A stretch of DNA of 64,000 nucleotides from Actinoplanes sp040639655 (GTDB lineage: Bacteria > Actinomycetota > Actinomycetes > Mycobacteriales > Micromonosporaceae). A model generated the notes under the pieces. The model did not search any database, was not told where the DNA came from, and worked only from the letters and a program-made list of their open reading frames with translations. Numbering within the stretch: position 1 is the first letter of the stretch; each line of letters starts with the position of its first letter. The stretch lies in NCBI RefSeq assembly GCF_040639655.1, contig NZ_JBFAAI010000035.1:1-64000 (forward strand), in the 5' to 3' direction. Both the position numbers and the translations under genes were made by a program. Positions 24,430 to 32,856 of this stretch are shown here, piece after piece.

Positions 24430-26763
24430 ATGATGGTTGACACGGTGACCTCGGCCGGCTCAGCGGAGCCGACGGGACTGTTACGCAACAAGAAGATGCG
24501 CCGGCATGTGCTGATCAGCGCCAGTGTGCTGGTGGCCGCGATGGTGACGTTCCTGCCGCTGTGGACGCTGACCAGCAGCCACTTCGACAAGGTCGAACAC
24601 CGTGATGCCGTCCGGCAGGCAACCGGGTTGCAAGCGGCGTTGAACGCCCAGGCCCAACGGCTGATCGACTTCGGGATCACCAACTCGGTGTGGACCGGCG
24701 CCGTCGACGTCATCCGCACCGGCGACCCCGCCATGGCTCTGACGAACTTCCCGCCGCACCTGATCGGCGGTGCCTACCACTTCGCCGGGCTGATCGCGGT
24801 GAACCGGGCGGGGCAGATCCGCGGCGGCGGCCTGGTCGTCGAGGGCCTCTACCAGCGTCAGCCGGGCCAGTTCCCCGACCCGCAAGTCATGCAACGCATG
24901 TGGCAACCCGACGCAGCCCCGGGAACACCGTCGTGCGGCCTGGTTGCCATCGCCCAGGCACCACACCTGTACTGCGGATTCCCCGCCCACCACACCGACG
25001 GCAGGGGCAGCAGCAACGGCGGCCTGATCATGTTGAAGCCGGTCAACGACGCTCTGCTCACCACACTGTCCGAGGCAGCCGACGCCCGGGTGTATCTCAA
25101 CTCGGACCCCGGCCGCGCCCAGGTGGCCCACGGCGAACTACCCACCCTGCTCGGGCCCATGACGGTCAACACCGCTCTCGCCGACCACGCCATGACCGCG
25201 CACGCCACCGTCACCGGGGTCGACGGGCAGATCGTCAGCCTGCACGCCGTCCGGGACCGGCCCATGCGCGAGATGGCCTCCACCACCCTGCGCATGGTGT
25301 TGCTGGCCGCTGCGGGATTCACCATCGTGATCGTCGTGCTGATGATCCTGCTGGTACGCAGCAGCGTTCAGGTGCAGATCGGCCCACTACTGCACACCAC
25401 CGAGCGGATCATGAAATCCGGTGACCTGAGCCTGCGCGTGCCCGCCGCCGGCGGGGGCCACATCGCCGCGCTCGGCCGGACCATCAACGCCATGCTGACC
25501 ACCCTGCAACAACAGGAACAGCAGATCCTCCACGCCCATGCACGGGAGGAACAGCAGCTGAACACCCGCCGCCTGGAAAGTCTCGGCCAGCTAGCTGGTG
25601 GGGTCGCTCACGACTTCAACAACATTCTGGCGGTGATCAGCAACTACGCAGAGATGATCTCCGAGACGCTCGACTCGCCGGTACCGGACCCGCAGGACCT
25701 GGCCGACGCGCGTCAAGACATCGGCCAGATCAGCCGTGCCGCCGAGCGCGCCACCCGGCTGACCAAACAGCTGCTCGCCTTCGGCCGCCGCGACATCATC
25801 CAGGCCGAGACCCTCGATCTCAACCACGTCATCGGCGACATCGAGCCCATGCTGCGCCGCACCATCGGCGAACACATCCATCTGGTCACCAAGCTGGACC
25901 CGCAGCTGTGGCCCACTCACGCCGATGTCGGTCAACTCGAGCAGATCCTGCTCAATCTGGTGGTCAACGCCCGTGACGCCATGCCCGGCGGCGGCACTCT
26001 GGCCATCGAGACCAGCAACACCGAGCGCAGCGATCACGACGTCAGCGACGGCTCGCCCCTGCAGGCCGGACGCTACGTACGCGTACGGGTCAGCGACACC
26101 GGCAGCGGCATGCCAGCCGAAGTCATCGAACGCGCCTTCGAGCCCTTCTACACCACCAAACCCAAGGGCTCCGGCACCGGCCTGGGACTCGCCACCGTGC
26201 ACGGCATCGTCGCCGCAGCCGGCGGCGACGTGAGCCTCTACTCCGAGAACGGCATCGGCACCACCGTCACCGTCACGCTGCCCGCTGTCGACACTCCCGC
26301 GGACACCGACACCTCCGACCCCGACAAGAACCTCGAACCGGTCATCGGCATACCGCCGCACGAGACCATCCTGATGGTCGAGGACGAGGGCGACCTGAGA
26401 GTCATCACCGGCCGCATCCTCACCCGCGCCGGTTATCACGTTCTCACTGCCAGCGGCGGTGAACAGGCGATCCACCTCGCCCAGACCCATCCCGGCCCCA
26501 TCGACCTGCTGCTCACCGACGTGATCATGCCGGAGATGACCGGCAACCAGGTCGCCGCCCGCGTCGAGGCACTCCGGCCCGGCATCCCGGTGCTCTACAT
26601 GTCCGGCTACGCCGAACCCGTTCTCGCGGAGAACGGCACCCTCCCCGAAGGCGTGACCATCATCGAGAAGCCCTTCACCAGCAAGGAGCTCCTCGACTAC
26701 ATCCGCATCCGCCTCCACCGAACCGAGAGCCGGCGTGCCGATGGCTTCTTCGTCAACCAGTGA
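24430..26763 (+). CDS. Hybrid sensor histidine kinase with CHASE4-like sensor and C-terminal receiver
   Basis: A 777-residue membrane sensor. TM1 is at about 27-48 and TM2 at about 283-305, enclosing a ~230-residue extracytoplasmic CHASE4-like region (TNSVWTGAVDVIRTGD). A HAMP domain (IGPLLHTTERIMKSGDLSLRVPAAGGGHIAALGRTINAM) follows, then HisKA with the phosphoacceptor His near 394 (LGQLAGGVAHDFNNILAVISNYAEM). HATPase_c shows NLVVNARDAMPGGG, DTGSGM and GTGLGLATVHG, and the receiver domain has the phospho-Asp in LLLTDVIMPEM near 697. ATG 24430 follows GAGAGG; 24403 is possible. No response regulator or HPt gene is adjacent, so its output partner is elsewhere. Confidence 0.9.
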   Translation: MMVDTVTSAGSAEPTGLLRNKKMRRHVLISASVLVAAMVTFLPLWTLTSSHFDKVEHRDAVRQATGLQAALNAQAQRLIDFGITNSVWTGAVDVIRTGDPAMALTNFPPHLIGGAYHFAGLIAVNRAGQIRGGGLVVEGLYQRQPGQFPDPQVMQRMWQPDAAPGTPSCGLVAIAQAPHLYCGFPAHHTDGRGSSNGGLIMLKPVNDALLTTLSEAADARVYLNSDPGRAQVAHGELPTLLGPMTVNTALADHAMTAHATVTGVDGQIVSLHAVRDRPMREMASTTLRMVLLAAAGFTIVIVVLMILLVRSSVQVQIGPLLHTTERIMKSGDLSLRVPAAGGGHIAALGRTINAMLTTLQQQEQQILHAHAREEQQLNTRRLESLGQLAGGVAHDFNNILAVISNYAEMISETLDSPVPDPQDLADARQDIGQISRAAERATRLTKQLLAFGRRDIIQAETLDLNHVIGDIEPMLRRTIGEHIHLVTKLDPQLWPTHADVGQLEQILLNLVVNARDAMPGGGTLAIETSNTERSDHDVSDGSPLQAGRYVRVRVSDTGSGMPAEVIERAFEPFYTTKPKGSGTGLGLATVHGIVAAAGGDVSLYSENGIGTTVTVTLPAVDTPADTDTSDPDKNLEPVIGIPPHETILMVEDEGDLRVITGRILTRAGYHVLTASGGEQAIHLAQTHPGPIDLLLTDVIMPEMTGNQVAARVEALRPGIPVLYMSGYAEPVLAENGTLPEGVTIIEKPFTSKELLDYIRIRLHRTESRRADGFFVNQ

Positions 26764-26862
26764 GGGCGATGCCGAACCGGCCCACCCGGCTCCGCCCCGC
26801 CCGCGGGTCTTCCGTCGGCGGCCGCCCCCACGGGTCAGGGCTCGCCGTACGACAATGGCGCG

Positions 26863-27018
26863 ATGCCGCCTGATCTGCTGTGGGACGACGTCCGGGTCGC
26901 TTTCAACGCCGATCTGAAGGCCTGTGCGTTCCCGGCACCTCGATCGAGGACTGGCAACGTGGCAGACAAGGTCGTCCTGCTGGAAACGCTCCCGCCGGAC
27001 GCACTAGCCACCCGATGA
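26863..27018 (+). pseudogene. Short frameshifted gene fragment
   Basis: A 51-codon ORF (MPPDLLWDDVRVAFNADLK...) shifts frame near 26925 relative to an alternative frame that reads VPGTSIEDWQ. Together they resemble a small actinobacterial conserved protein of the pattern LWDDVR..F...VPGTSIEDWQ; this is from memory and weak. No complete protein can be made. The rest of the 273-nt interval shows nothing else. Confidence 0.35.
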
Positions 27019-27036
27019 TCTCGAGCGAGGACGGAT

Positions 27037-27717
27037 ATGCGGATCAGCCACGATCACGGGCTGTCGGGTTTCCTTGCGGGGCTCGACGGTTTCGCCCGGT
27101 GCGCCGCGAGTCTCGATGACCGTGAACTCATGGCGGCCAGCCGATGCACCGGCTGGACCGTGGGAGACGTGGTCGTGCACGTTCATCTCGCACTGCAGGA
27201 GATGCTTCTCGGTCTGGTGAGTGTCACCGGCGAGCAGGCCGACACCGATGCGAGCGACTACTGGCGTGCGAGGTCTCGGGCCGATGCCGGCGACGAGGAC
27301 GAGATGGCCGGTCTGCGGTTCGTCCGGCTTCTCGGCGCGGCGTACCGCCGGCCCGCCGGTGCGGTGCGGCACCTCCTCCCGACGGTCGAGGGCGTACGGG
27401 CCGCCGCGTCCCGTCTGGAACCCGGCTCGGTGCGCTTCCAGGGGCATGTGCTGGCGACCGGTGACTTCCTGGCCACGTGGGCGGTGGAACTCGCCGTCCA
27501 TCACCTGGACCTGGGCCGCGACCTGGAGCTGCCGCCGCCGGCGCCGGCTGCGCTGCGGCTGGCCCGTCGGACCGTCGAGGATCTGGCCGGCACCGATGTG
27601 CCCGGGTCCTGGCCCGACGACGTGATCGTGCTCCTCGGCGCGGGCCGGGTCCGTGCCGACGCCGCACAGTGCGCGGAGGCGCCGGCGTTCACCCGGCGGC
27701 TGCCCGTTCTCGCCTGA
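27037..27717 (+). CDS. Maleylpyruvate isomerase / mycothiol-dependent DinB-like family protein
   Basis: A 226-residue protein of the DinB/MDMPI fold: N-terminal helices LSGFLAGLDGFARCAASLDDRELMAASRCTGWTVGDVVVHVHLALQEML, with the metal-binding His in VVHVH, and the second metal motif WAVELAVHHLDLGRDL near residue 150. The TGWTVGDVV..H and E-x(3)-H-x-x-D patterns are those of mycothiol-dependent isomerases and transferases. The ATG is preceded by GAGGAC. Substrate unknown. Cytosolic and monocistronic. Confidence 0.85.
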   Translation: MRISHDHGLSGFLAGLDGFARCAASLDDRELMAASRCTGWTVGDVVVHVHLALQEMLLGLVSVTGEQADTDASDYWRARSRADAGDEDEMAGLRFVRLLGAAYRRPAGAVRHLLPTVEGVRAAASRLEPGSVRFQGHVLATGDFLATWAVELAVHHLDLGRDLELPPPAPAALRLARRTVEDLAGTDVPGSWPDDVIVLLGAGRVRADAAQCAEAPAFTRRLPVLA

Positions 27718-27720
27718 GGC

Positions 27721-28290
27721 CTAGCTGTCTCGCCGGAGACCGGCCAGGACGATCTCCAGGTACCGCCGGGTGAGCGGGGGACGTTCCTCCGGCGTCGCGT
27801 GGACGGTGCCGGCGAAGACCACCCCGCACATCAGCCGTACCACGTCCTCCGGTGTCAGGCCGGGGCTGACCGCACCCGCGGACCGCGCCCGGTCGAGCAG
27901 CAGCGCGCTGACGGTGTTCAGGCGATTCACGAGTTCGGCCGTTTCCGGGAGAGCGTGGCCGGCGGCCGCATAGACCGGCTGGACCGAGGCGTCGGCCAGT
28001 TGTACGCCGATGCCGGCGGCCAGGTACCCGGCGAACGCCTCCCACGGGTCGTTGCCGGCGAGGGCCCGGTCGGCGGCGTCCGCGAGTTGTTCGAGGGACG
28101 GCCGGGCGAGGGTCTCCAGCAGCGCTTCCGGGGTGGGGAAATGCCGGTAGACGGTGGCGACGCCGATGGATGCCGCACGGGCGACGTCGTTGAGCCGCAG
28201 CGGTGTCCCGTCGTTCACGAACTGCCGGGCGGTGTCGACGATGTGCTGCCAGTTGCGGGCCGCGTCCTTGCGCAGCGGGGTGACGGTCAC
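27721..28290 (-). CDS. TetR family regulator divergent to the esterase gene
   Basis: A 189-residue TetR protein (VTVTPLRKDAARNWQHIVDTARQFVNDGTPLRLNDVARAASIGVATVYRHFPTPEALLETLA) whose C-terminal ligand domain includes LLDRARSAGAVSPGLTPEDVVRLMCGVV, typical of TetR proteins with a SbtR-like C-domain. GTG 28290 fits the family's N-terminus better than 28320. It is transcribed away from the PHB-depolymerase-like esterase. The shared 79-nt region carries two identical 13-bp sites. Confidence 0.9.
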   Translation of the reverse strand: MTVTPLRKDAARNWQHIVDTARQFVNDGTPLRLNDVARAASIGVATVYRHFPTPEALLETLARPSLEQLADAADRALAGNDPWEAFAGYLAAGIGVQLADASVQPVYAAAGHALPETAELVNRLNTVSALLLDRARSAGAVSPGLTPEDVVRLMCGVVFAGTVHATPEERPPLTRRYLEIVLAGLRRDS

Positions 28291-28305
28291 GTGACGAGCA
28301 TAACC

Positions 28306-28351
28306 GGATAGCTCATCCACATCATGTTACGTTGAAGTGGATAGCTCATCC
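28306..28351. promoter_or_regulatory. Pair of identical 13-bp operator sites between TetR and esterase genes
   Basis: GGATAGCTCATCC occurs at 28306-28318 and again at 28339-28351. Each has palindromic ends GGAT/ATCC and an AGCT centre. The centres are 33 bp apart, about three helical turns. They lie between both start codons, so TetR binding would control both genes. Confidence 0.8.
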
Positions 28352-28369
28352 GTTTCAAGGAGGCGTTCC

Positions 28370-29191
28370 ATGGAGACCATCGACGTGGCCGGCCGTACCC
28401 GCACGTACACGCTCGTCACCCCGGAGGACGGCGACTACGACCGTCTGCTGCTGGTCTTTCACGGCTCCACCCAGAACGCCGGCGTGTTCCGCGCCTTCAC
28501 CGGCAACGCCTTCGACCGGCCGGCCGGTACCGCGGTCGCCTACCTCGACGGATTTCGCGGCAACTGGAACGACGCCCGCAAGGCCAGCCGATTCCCGGCC
28601 CGCACGCAGGGCATCGACGACGTGGCGTTCACCGAGGCCGTCGTCAAACGGGTCGCCGACGGCCGGGAGACCTTCGCGGCCGGCTACTCCAACGGCGGCG
28701 GCATGGTGATCCGCCTGCTGCACGAGCGACCCGACCTGATCGCCGGCGGCGCCGTCATCGCGGCCCAGCAGCCGGCCCCGGACAATTTCCTCACGCCCGG
28801 GCTGCCCGTGGTTCCGAAGCCGGTGCTGCTGATCCATGGCACCAAGGATCGGATCGTGCCGTACGGCGGTGGCGAGATGGCCGCCTGGGCGCGTGCCGTG
28901 TTCCGGGTCGGCGGTGGCATGCTGTCCGCGCCGGAGACGGCCGCCTACTTCGCGCGCCGTAACGGCATCACCGCCGCCCCGGTCACCACCGAGCTGCCGT
29001 CCGGCGACGGGACCCGCACGACGGTCAGCCGCACCGATCACCGGCAGGACGGGCGCGCCCCGGTGACCCTTTACACCGTGCACGGCGGCGGCCACACCAT
29101 CCCGGGGCCGAAGCCGTCCCCGGCACTGATGGGACGCACCGCGACCGACCTGCACGCCGCCCGTACGATCGCCGATTTCTTCGGGTTCTGA
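28370..29191 (+). CDS. Alpha/beta-hydrolase, LpqC / poly(3-hydroxybutyrate) depolymerase family esterase
   Basis: A 273-residue hydrolase with the PHB-depolymerase/feruloyl-esterase-like triad: nucleophile in AAGYSNGG (Ser107), Asp in IHGTKDRIVPYGG, and His in VHGGGHTIPGP, plus the oxyanion HGSTQN near residue 31. No signal peptide, so unlike secreted LpqC homologues it appears cytosolic. AAGGAGG six bases upstream fixes ATG 28370. It is probably repressed by the divergent TetR. Physiological ester unknown. Confidence 0.9.
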   Translation: METIDVAGRTRTYTLVTPEDGDYDRLLLVFHGSTQNAGVFRAFTGNAFDRPAGTAVAYLDGFRGNWNDARKASRFPARTQGIDDVAFTEAVVKRVADGRETFAAGYSNGGGMVIRLLHERPDLIAGGAVIAAQQPAPDNFLTPGLPVVPKPVLLIHGTKDRIVPYGGGEMAAWARAVFRVGGGMLSAPETAAYFARRNGITAAPVTTELPSGDGTRTTVSRTDHRQDGRAPVTLYTVHGGGHTIPGPKPSPALMGRTATDLHAARTIADFFGF

Positions 29192-29445
29192 ACCGGCTTC
29201 CCGACAGTCACCGGCTCGACGGCGGCCCGTCCCGCGACTCGCCGCACACCGGGTTCTTCGCGCGGATGACCCGTACCGGCGAAGTCAATGTGATGTTCAT
29301 GATCAACCGGGTGGCCGGGAAGCCGCGACGCCCGGTCGCGGCGCCGGGCCGGACCGCCGATGGGAGAAAGACGCGGATCGCCCTAGCGTGGTGATCGACA
29401 TCCGCATCGCCGGGGAACCCGGGCGCGGCACCTGATCGGAGACCG

Positions 29446-30693
29446 ATGTTCCACCGCACCGCCACCGACCCGACCGTGCTCCGCGGCCTCACCCAGCGAC
29501 GCCTCGGCCGCCGCGACGCGCTCCGGGCCGGTGGGCTGTCCGTGCTCGGCGCCGCCCTCGCCGCGTGCGGGGTGCCGGGCCAGGGCCGGCCGCGGGAGGT
29601 CCCGGCGTCCTCGCTGGCGTCGTTCTGGGACGGCAAGGTGCGCAACGGCCGGATCGACTTCGCGAACTGGCCGCTGTACATGGACCCGTCGAAGCCGGAG
29701 CTCGCGAAGTTCACCGAGCGCACCGGGATCGAGGTGCACTACCAGGAGGTCATCCAGGAGATGGGCCCGTGGTTCGCCAAGGTGCAGCCGCAGCTGTCGG
29801 CCAAGGAGCCGATCGGCTTCGACCTCATGGTGATCACCAACGGGATCCAGTTCGGCCAGTTCCGGGCGGCCGGTTTCCTGGCCCCGCTCGACCATTCGCG
29901 GCTGCCGAACTTCGCCGCGAACGCCGCGGAGAAGTACACGCGGGAGTCTTTCGACCCGGCGAACGTGTTCAGCGTGCCGTGGGCGTCCGGCATCACCGGC
30001 ATCGCCTACGACCCGGCCAAGGTGAAACGGCCGATCACGAAGCTTGCCGACCTGTGGGATCCGGCGTTCAAGGGCAAGGTCGGCATGATGTCCGACGTCT
30101 CCGAACTGGCGAACTTCGGGCTGCTCGCGGCCGGCTTCGACCCGGCCGGCTCCGGCGAGGCCGAGTGGCGCAAGGCCGCCGCCAGGCTTCAGCAGCAGAA
30201 GGACGCCGGGCTGGTCCGCAACTACTACGAGCAGGACTACCTCGACGCCCTCGGCAAGGGCGAGATCTGGATCTCGCAGGCTTGGTCGGGTGACATCTTC
30301 CAGAAGAACCTGAGCGAGGGTACGAACCTGAAGTTCGTGGTCCCGCAGGAGGGCGGCACGATCTGGACGGACAACCTCGCCATCCCGGTCACCGCGGCCA
30401 ACCCGGTCGACGCCCTCATGCTGATCGACTTCTTCTACGAGGTGGAGAACGCCGCCTCGCTCGCCGGCTACATCAACTACGTCTCCCCGGTTCCGGCCGC
30501 CCGTGCCCGGATCCGCAAGGACGCCGCCGCGCTGTCCGGTGCCGACCGCGAAGCCCTGGAGCAGGTGGCCGCCAGCTCACTGGTCTTCCCGAGCGACACC
30601 GACTACGAGAAGCTGCACTACTACGTGGGCTTCGACACCGCCGAGGAGCAGAAGGACTTCGCCGCGCTCTTCGAGCCGATCACTCTGAGCTGA
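29446..30693 (+). CDS. PotD-like ABC transporter substrate-binding lipoprotein (polyamine type)
   Basis: A 415-residue extracellular binding protein. A twin-arginine-like/lipoprotein signal (RRLGRRDALRAGGLSVLGAALAAC) gives a lipidated Cys41. The mature part is a PotD-type periplasmic-binding fold: IDFANWPLYMDP, GFDLMVITNGIQFGQF, VPWASGITGIAYDP, PITKLADLWDPAFKGKVGMM, GEIWISQAWSGD and DNLAIPVTAANPVDALMLIDFFYE. It would capture spermidine/putrescine-like cations. No permease or ATPase genes (potABC) are next to it, which is unusual; the partner transporter must lie elsewhere. Confidence 0.9.
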   Translation: MFHRTATDPTVLRGLTQRRLGRRDALRAGGLSVLGAALAACGVPGQGRPREVPASSLASFWDGKVRNGRIDFANWPLYMDPSKPELAKFTERTGIEVHYQEVIQEMGPWFAKVQPQLSAKEPIGFDLMVITNGIQFGQFRAAGFLAPLDHSRLPNFAANAAEKYTRESFDPANVFSVPWASGITGIAYDPAKVKRPITKLADLWDPAFKGKVGMMSDVSELANFGLLAAGFDPAGSGEAEWRKAAARLQQQKDAGLVRNYYEQDYLDALGKGEIWISQAWSGDIFQKNLSEGTNLKFVVPQEGGTIWTDNLAIPVTAANPVDALMLIDFFYEVENAASLAGYINYVSPVPAARARIRKDAAALSGADREALEQVAASSLVFPSDTDYEKLHYYVGFDTAEEQKDFAALFEPITLS

Positions 30694-30709
30694 GCCGACG
30701 CCGAGGGCC

Positions 30710-31243
30710 TCAGTGGGTGAGCAGGCGCCGGATCTCGGTGGCCACGGCCGGTGAGGTGATCGGCGACCACGCCGTGAACAGGCCGGTGAAGTAGGCGCGG
30801 TGCTGGTCCAGCCGGGCCGGGTCGTGTTCCAGCACGTCGAGCTCGTTGACGGTCGACAGGTCGACGAACGGGGTCAGCTGCCAGTCGGCGAGCCGGACGA
30901 CCGCGCCGGTGAAACGGTCGGTGATCTGGTGCGTGGCCGCCAGATCGGGCCAGGACCGGTCGCGGTCGCACGCGGCGTACAGATAGACCAGCTCCTCGGC
31001 GTGCGGCCCGATCAGGTCGCGCAGCGTCTCGCGGTCCCGCCAGAAGAGCAGTGCCAGGTCGAACCCGTCGGTGCCGTACGCCGCATGCGTCAGCCCGGCG
31101 AACTGGACGTGCTGGTCGTGGCCGAGCGCCGCCAGGCGCTGCTGAACCCGGCACAGATGGGCGTAGAGGGTGCCGCCCGGATGCTTGACGGTCTCGGTGC
31201 CACGTTCGCGCAGCCACGCCCGAACTTCCGCATCGACGCTCAT
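30710..31243 (-). CDS. DUF6817-like hypothetical protein
   Basis: A 177-residue soluble protein with conserved-looking histidines: ETVKHPGGTLYAHLCRVQQRLAALGHDQHVQFAGLTHAAYGTDGFDLALL (residues 17-66), then DLIGPHAEELVYLYAACDRDR and RLADWQLTPFVDLSTVNELDVLEH. The H-x-x-G-T-L-x-x-H-L ... G-L-x-H-A-x-Y-G-T-D-G-F pattern is an HD-domain-like metal site and matches my recollection of DUF6817. Function is unknown. Convergent with the PotD-like gene. Confidence 0.7.
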   Translation of the reverse strand: MSVDAEVRAWLRERGTETVKHPGGTLYAHLCRVQQRLAALGHDQHVQFAGLTHAAYGTDGFDLALLFWRDRETLRDLIGPHAEELVYLYAACDRDRSWPDLAATHQITDRFTGAVVRLADWQLTPFVDLSTVNELDVLEHDPARLDQHRAYFTGLFTAWSPITSPAVATEIRRLLTH

Positions 31244-31405
31244 GGACCGAATGTACGACCAAGATCAACGATCCGCCACAACCCCCGGGTCAACGGCATC
31301 TGCCTCGGTGTGACGGGACGGCCGGGCCCGGCGTACCGCCGGAAGGAACCGGCCGTGACCCGCGTCTCAGGTGGGGATCGGCGCGGTCACGGCGGGTCCC
31401 CGGGA

Positions 31406-32092
31406 CTACAGCCCGGCCTTCTTGACGCCGTATTCGGCCTGCTTGGTGGTGAAGCCCTCGAACTTGAGCTGAGTGATCAGCCCGGAACGGGAGAACGAGC
31501 TGTACTCCAGGTAGTCCTCCGCCTTCCGGACGGCCTGCTCGTTCCAGTTCGCCTTCTGCGCGTCGACCCCGAAGGTGGCGTCCTTGGTGGAGAAGCCCTC
31601 GAACTTGAGCTGCTTGATCAGCCCGGTCCGGGAGAAGCCGGAGTACTCCAGGTAGCTGGCGGCCTTCTCGACGGCGTTCTCCTGGGCGACGGTCAGCTTC
31701 TTGGTGGGCTCCGCAGTCGGCTCTGCGGCGGCCTCGGTGGTTGGTGCGGCGGCAGGCGCGGTGGTCGGCTGCCCGGCCGAACCGAGACTGCCCTTGTACT
31801 CACCGCACAGTTCGGTGTCCCACAGCGCCGGGTCGTACGCGCGGTTCCCGGCGGTCATGTCGATGCACGTCTGGAGCTTGTCGATCGACGCCTGGTCCGG
31901 CGCACCCGTCGACTCGGTGTTCGTGGCGCCCGCCGCGACGGGTGCCGTGACGGGAGTCCCGCCGCCTCCGCCCATGGCGAGGCCGATGACGACCAGACCG
32001 GCGAAGAGGCCGCCGCTGACCAGACCGGCCTTCTTGTGCGGGCCCATCGGGCTCTTCGGCGCCGGAGGGGCGGGGTACGGGGGAACAGACAT
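31406..32092 (-). CDS. Membrane-anchored Ltp-family surface protein with two C-terminal Ltp repeats
   Basis: A 228-residue protein. A cytoplasmic PPYPAPPAPKSP segment precedes a single TM (about 24-42, AGLVSGGLFAGLVVIGLAMGGGGG). A Thr/Ala/Pro-rich spacer follows, then two 47-residue Ltp domains: AVEKAASYLEYSGFSRTGLIKQLKFEGFSTKDATFGVD and AVRKAEDYLEYSSFSRSGLITQLKFEGFTTKQAEYGVK. Two cysteines before the spacer (TCID, ELCG) could pair outside the membrane. Ltp domains are known from a phage superinfection-exclusion lipoprotein and from many host surface proteins; here an ordinary host role is as likely. Confidence 0.8.
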   Translation of the reverse strand: MSVPPYPAPPAPKSPMGPHKKAGLVSGGLFAGLVVIGLAMGGGGGTPVTAPVAAGATNTESTGAPDQASIDKLQTCIDMTAGNRAYDPALWDTELCGEYKGSLGSAGQPTTAPAAAPTTEAAAEPTAEPTKKLTVAQENAVEKAASYLEYSGFSRTGLIKQLKFEGFSTKDATFGVDAQKANWNEQAVRKAEDYLEYSSFSRSGLITQLKFEGFTTKQAEYGVKKAGL

Positions 32093-32301
32093 CAACAAAT
32101 CTCCTCGTGTGTGGGCCGGCTCTGCGGCAGCGCTTCCGGACCCACCGTTGAAACGGGCCGTCAACAGGGTAAACGCCACAGCCGGCGAATCAATCCGCCC
32201 TCCGTGTCAGCGCGGTGCCTGCGAGGGGGCACGACCGGACCGAAAATCGGAGTGTCCTTGCCGCTGACGGCGGAGCCAGTCTGGATCAAGGCACGGGGCG
32301 G

Positions 32302-32775
32302 TCACGGCTGCAGCTCACGAACGGTACGGGCGACGGTGTCGTAGGAGCGCGCGGCGACACCATGTCCCGTCCGGGGCGGCAGGCCCGCCAGCAGCGCCAG
32401 AGCGTCGGCTCGCTGCGCGTCCGGCAGGTTGAGGGCCAGGCTGACGTGCGGCACCCAGGCGGCCGGGGCGTGCAGCGGATTGACCGAGCCGACCGCCCGC
32501 CAGACCCGCTCGTGCAGCGCGCGCAACCGGGGCGACTCGATCGGCCGGACCAGCGCCCGCCCGAGCAGGCGAACCGGTCCCAGAGCGATCGGCACCGGCA
32601 GGTCCAGTTCCGGCAGTCCCGCCAGCGAGGCGGCGGCGACGAGCGTGACATGCGGCCGGTTGGTGGGGTGTCGGTGCGTGGCGAGGCTGCGCAGTCCGGC
32701 GGCGTGCAGCGATTCCCACAGATCACGGACCGCGGCCTCCAGGTCGTCGTCCAGCAGCAACTCCACGGTGAGCAC
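32302..32775 (-). CDS. 2'-5' RNA ligase / 2H phosphoesterase family protein
   Basis: A 157-residue protein with the two H-x-[ST] motifs of the 2H phosphoesterase superfamily: RPHVTLVA (near residue 45) and VPHVSLAL (near residue 120). It has the matching strand pattern LTVELLLDDDLEAAVRDLWESL at the N-terminus. The expected chemistry is RNA 2',3'-cyclic phosphate or related phosphodiester cleavage. GTG 32775 has GGGAGA at good distance; GTG 32781 and 32790 are alternatives. Its start region overlaps the ECF41-type promoter of the divergent AhpD-like gene. Confidence 0.8.
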   Translation of the reverse strand: MLTVELLLDDDLEAAVRDLWESLHAAGLRSLATHRHPTNRPHVTLVAAASLAGLPELDLPVPIALGPVRLLGRALVRPIESPRLRALHERVWRAVGSVNPLHAPAAWVPHVSLALNLPDAQRADALALLAGLPPRTGHGVAARSYDTVARTVRELQP

Positions 32776-32790
32776 GGTCACGTCTCCCAC

Positions 32791-32817
32791 TGTCACAGAT
32801 GGCGAGGGTGATCTGTC
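32791..32817 (+). promoter_or_regulatory. ECF41-type promoter upstream of the AhpD-sigma operon
   Basis: TGTCACA at 32791-32797, a 16-nt spacer and TGTC at 32814-32817 match the published ECF41 target (-35 TGTCACA, about 16 bp, -10 CGTC) except for one base of the -10. It lies 39 nt before the AhpD-like ATG, and the ECF41 sigma factor is the second gene of that operon, giving autoregulation. Confidence 0.75.
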
Positions 32818-32856
32818 CAAGAGGGCGAACAACGAAACACGACGAAGGAGTCCGTC

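Noticed and set aside
31406..32092. Calling the Ltp-domain gene an anti-phage system outright
   Set aside because: No phage or defence context surrounds it, and Ltp domains are widespread in ordinary actinobacterial surface proteins.
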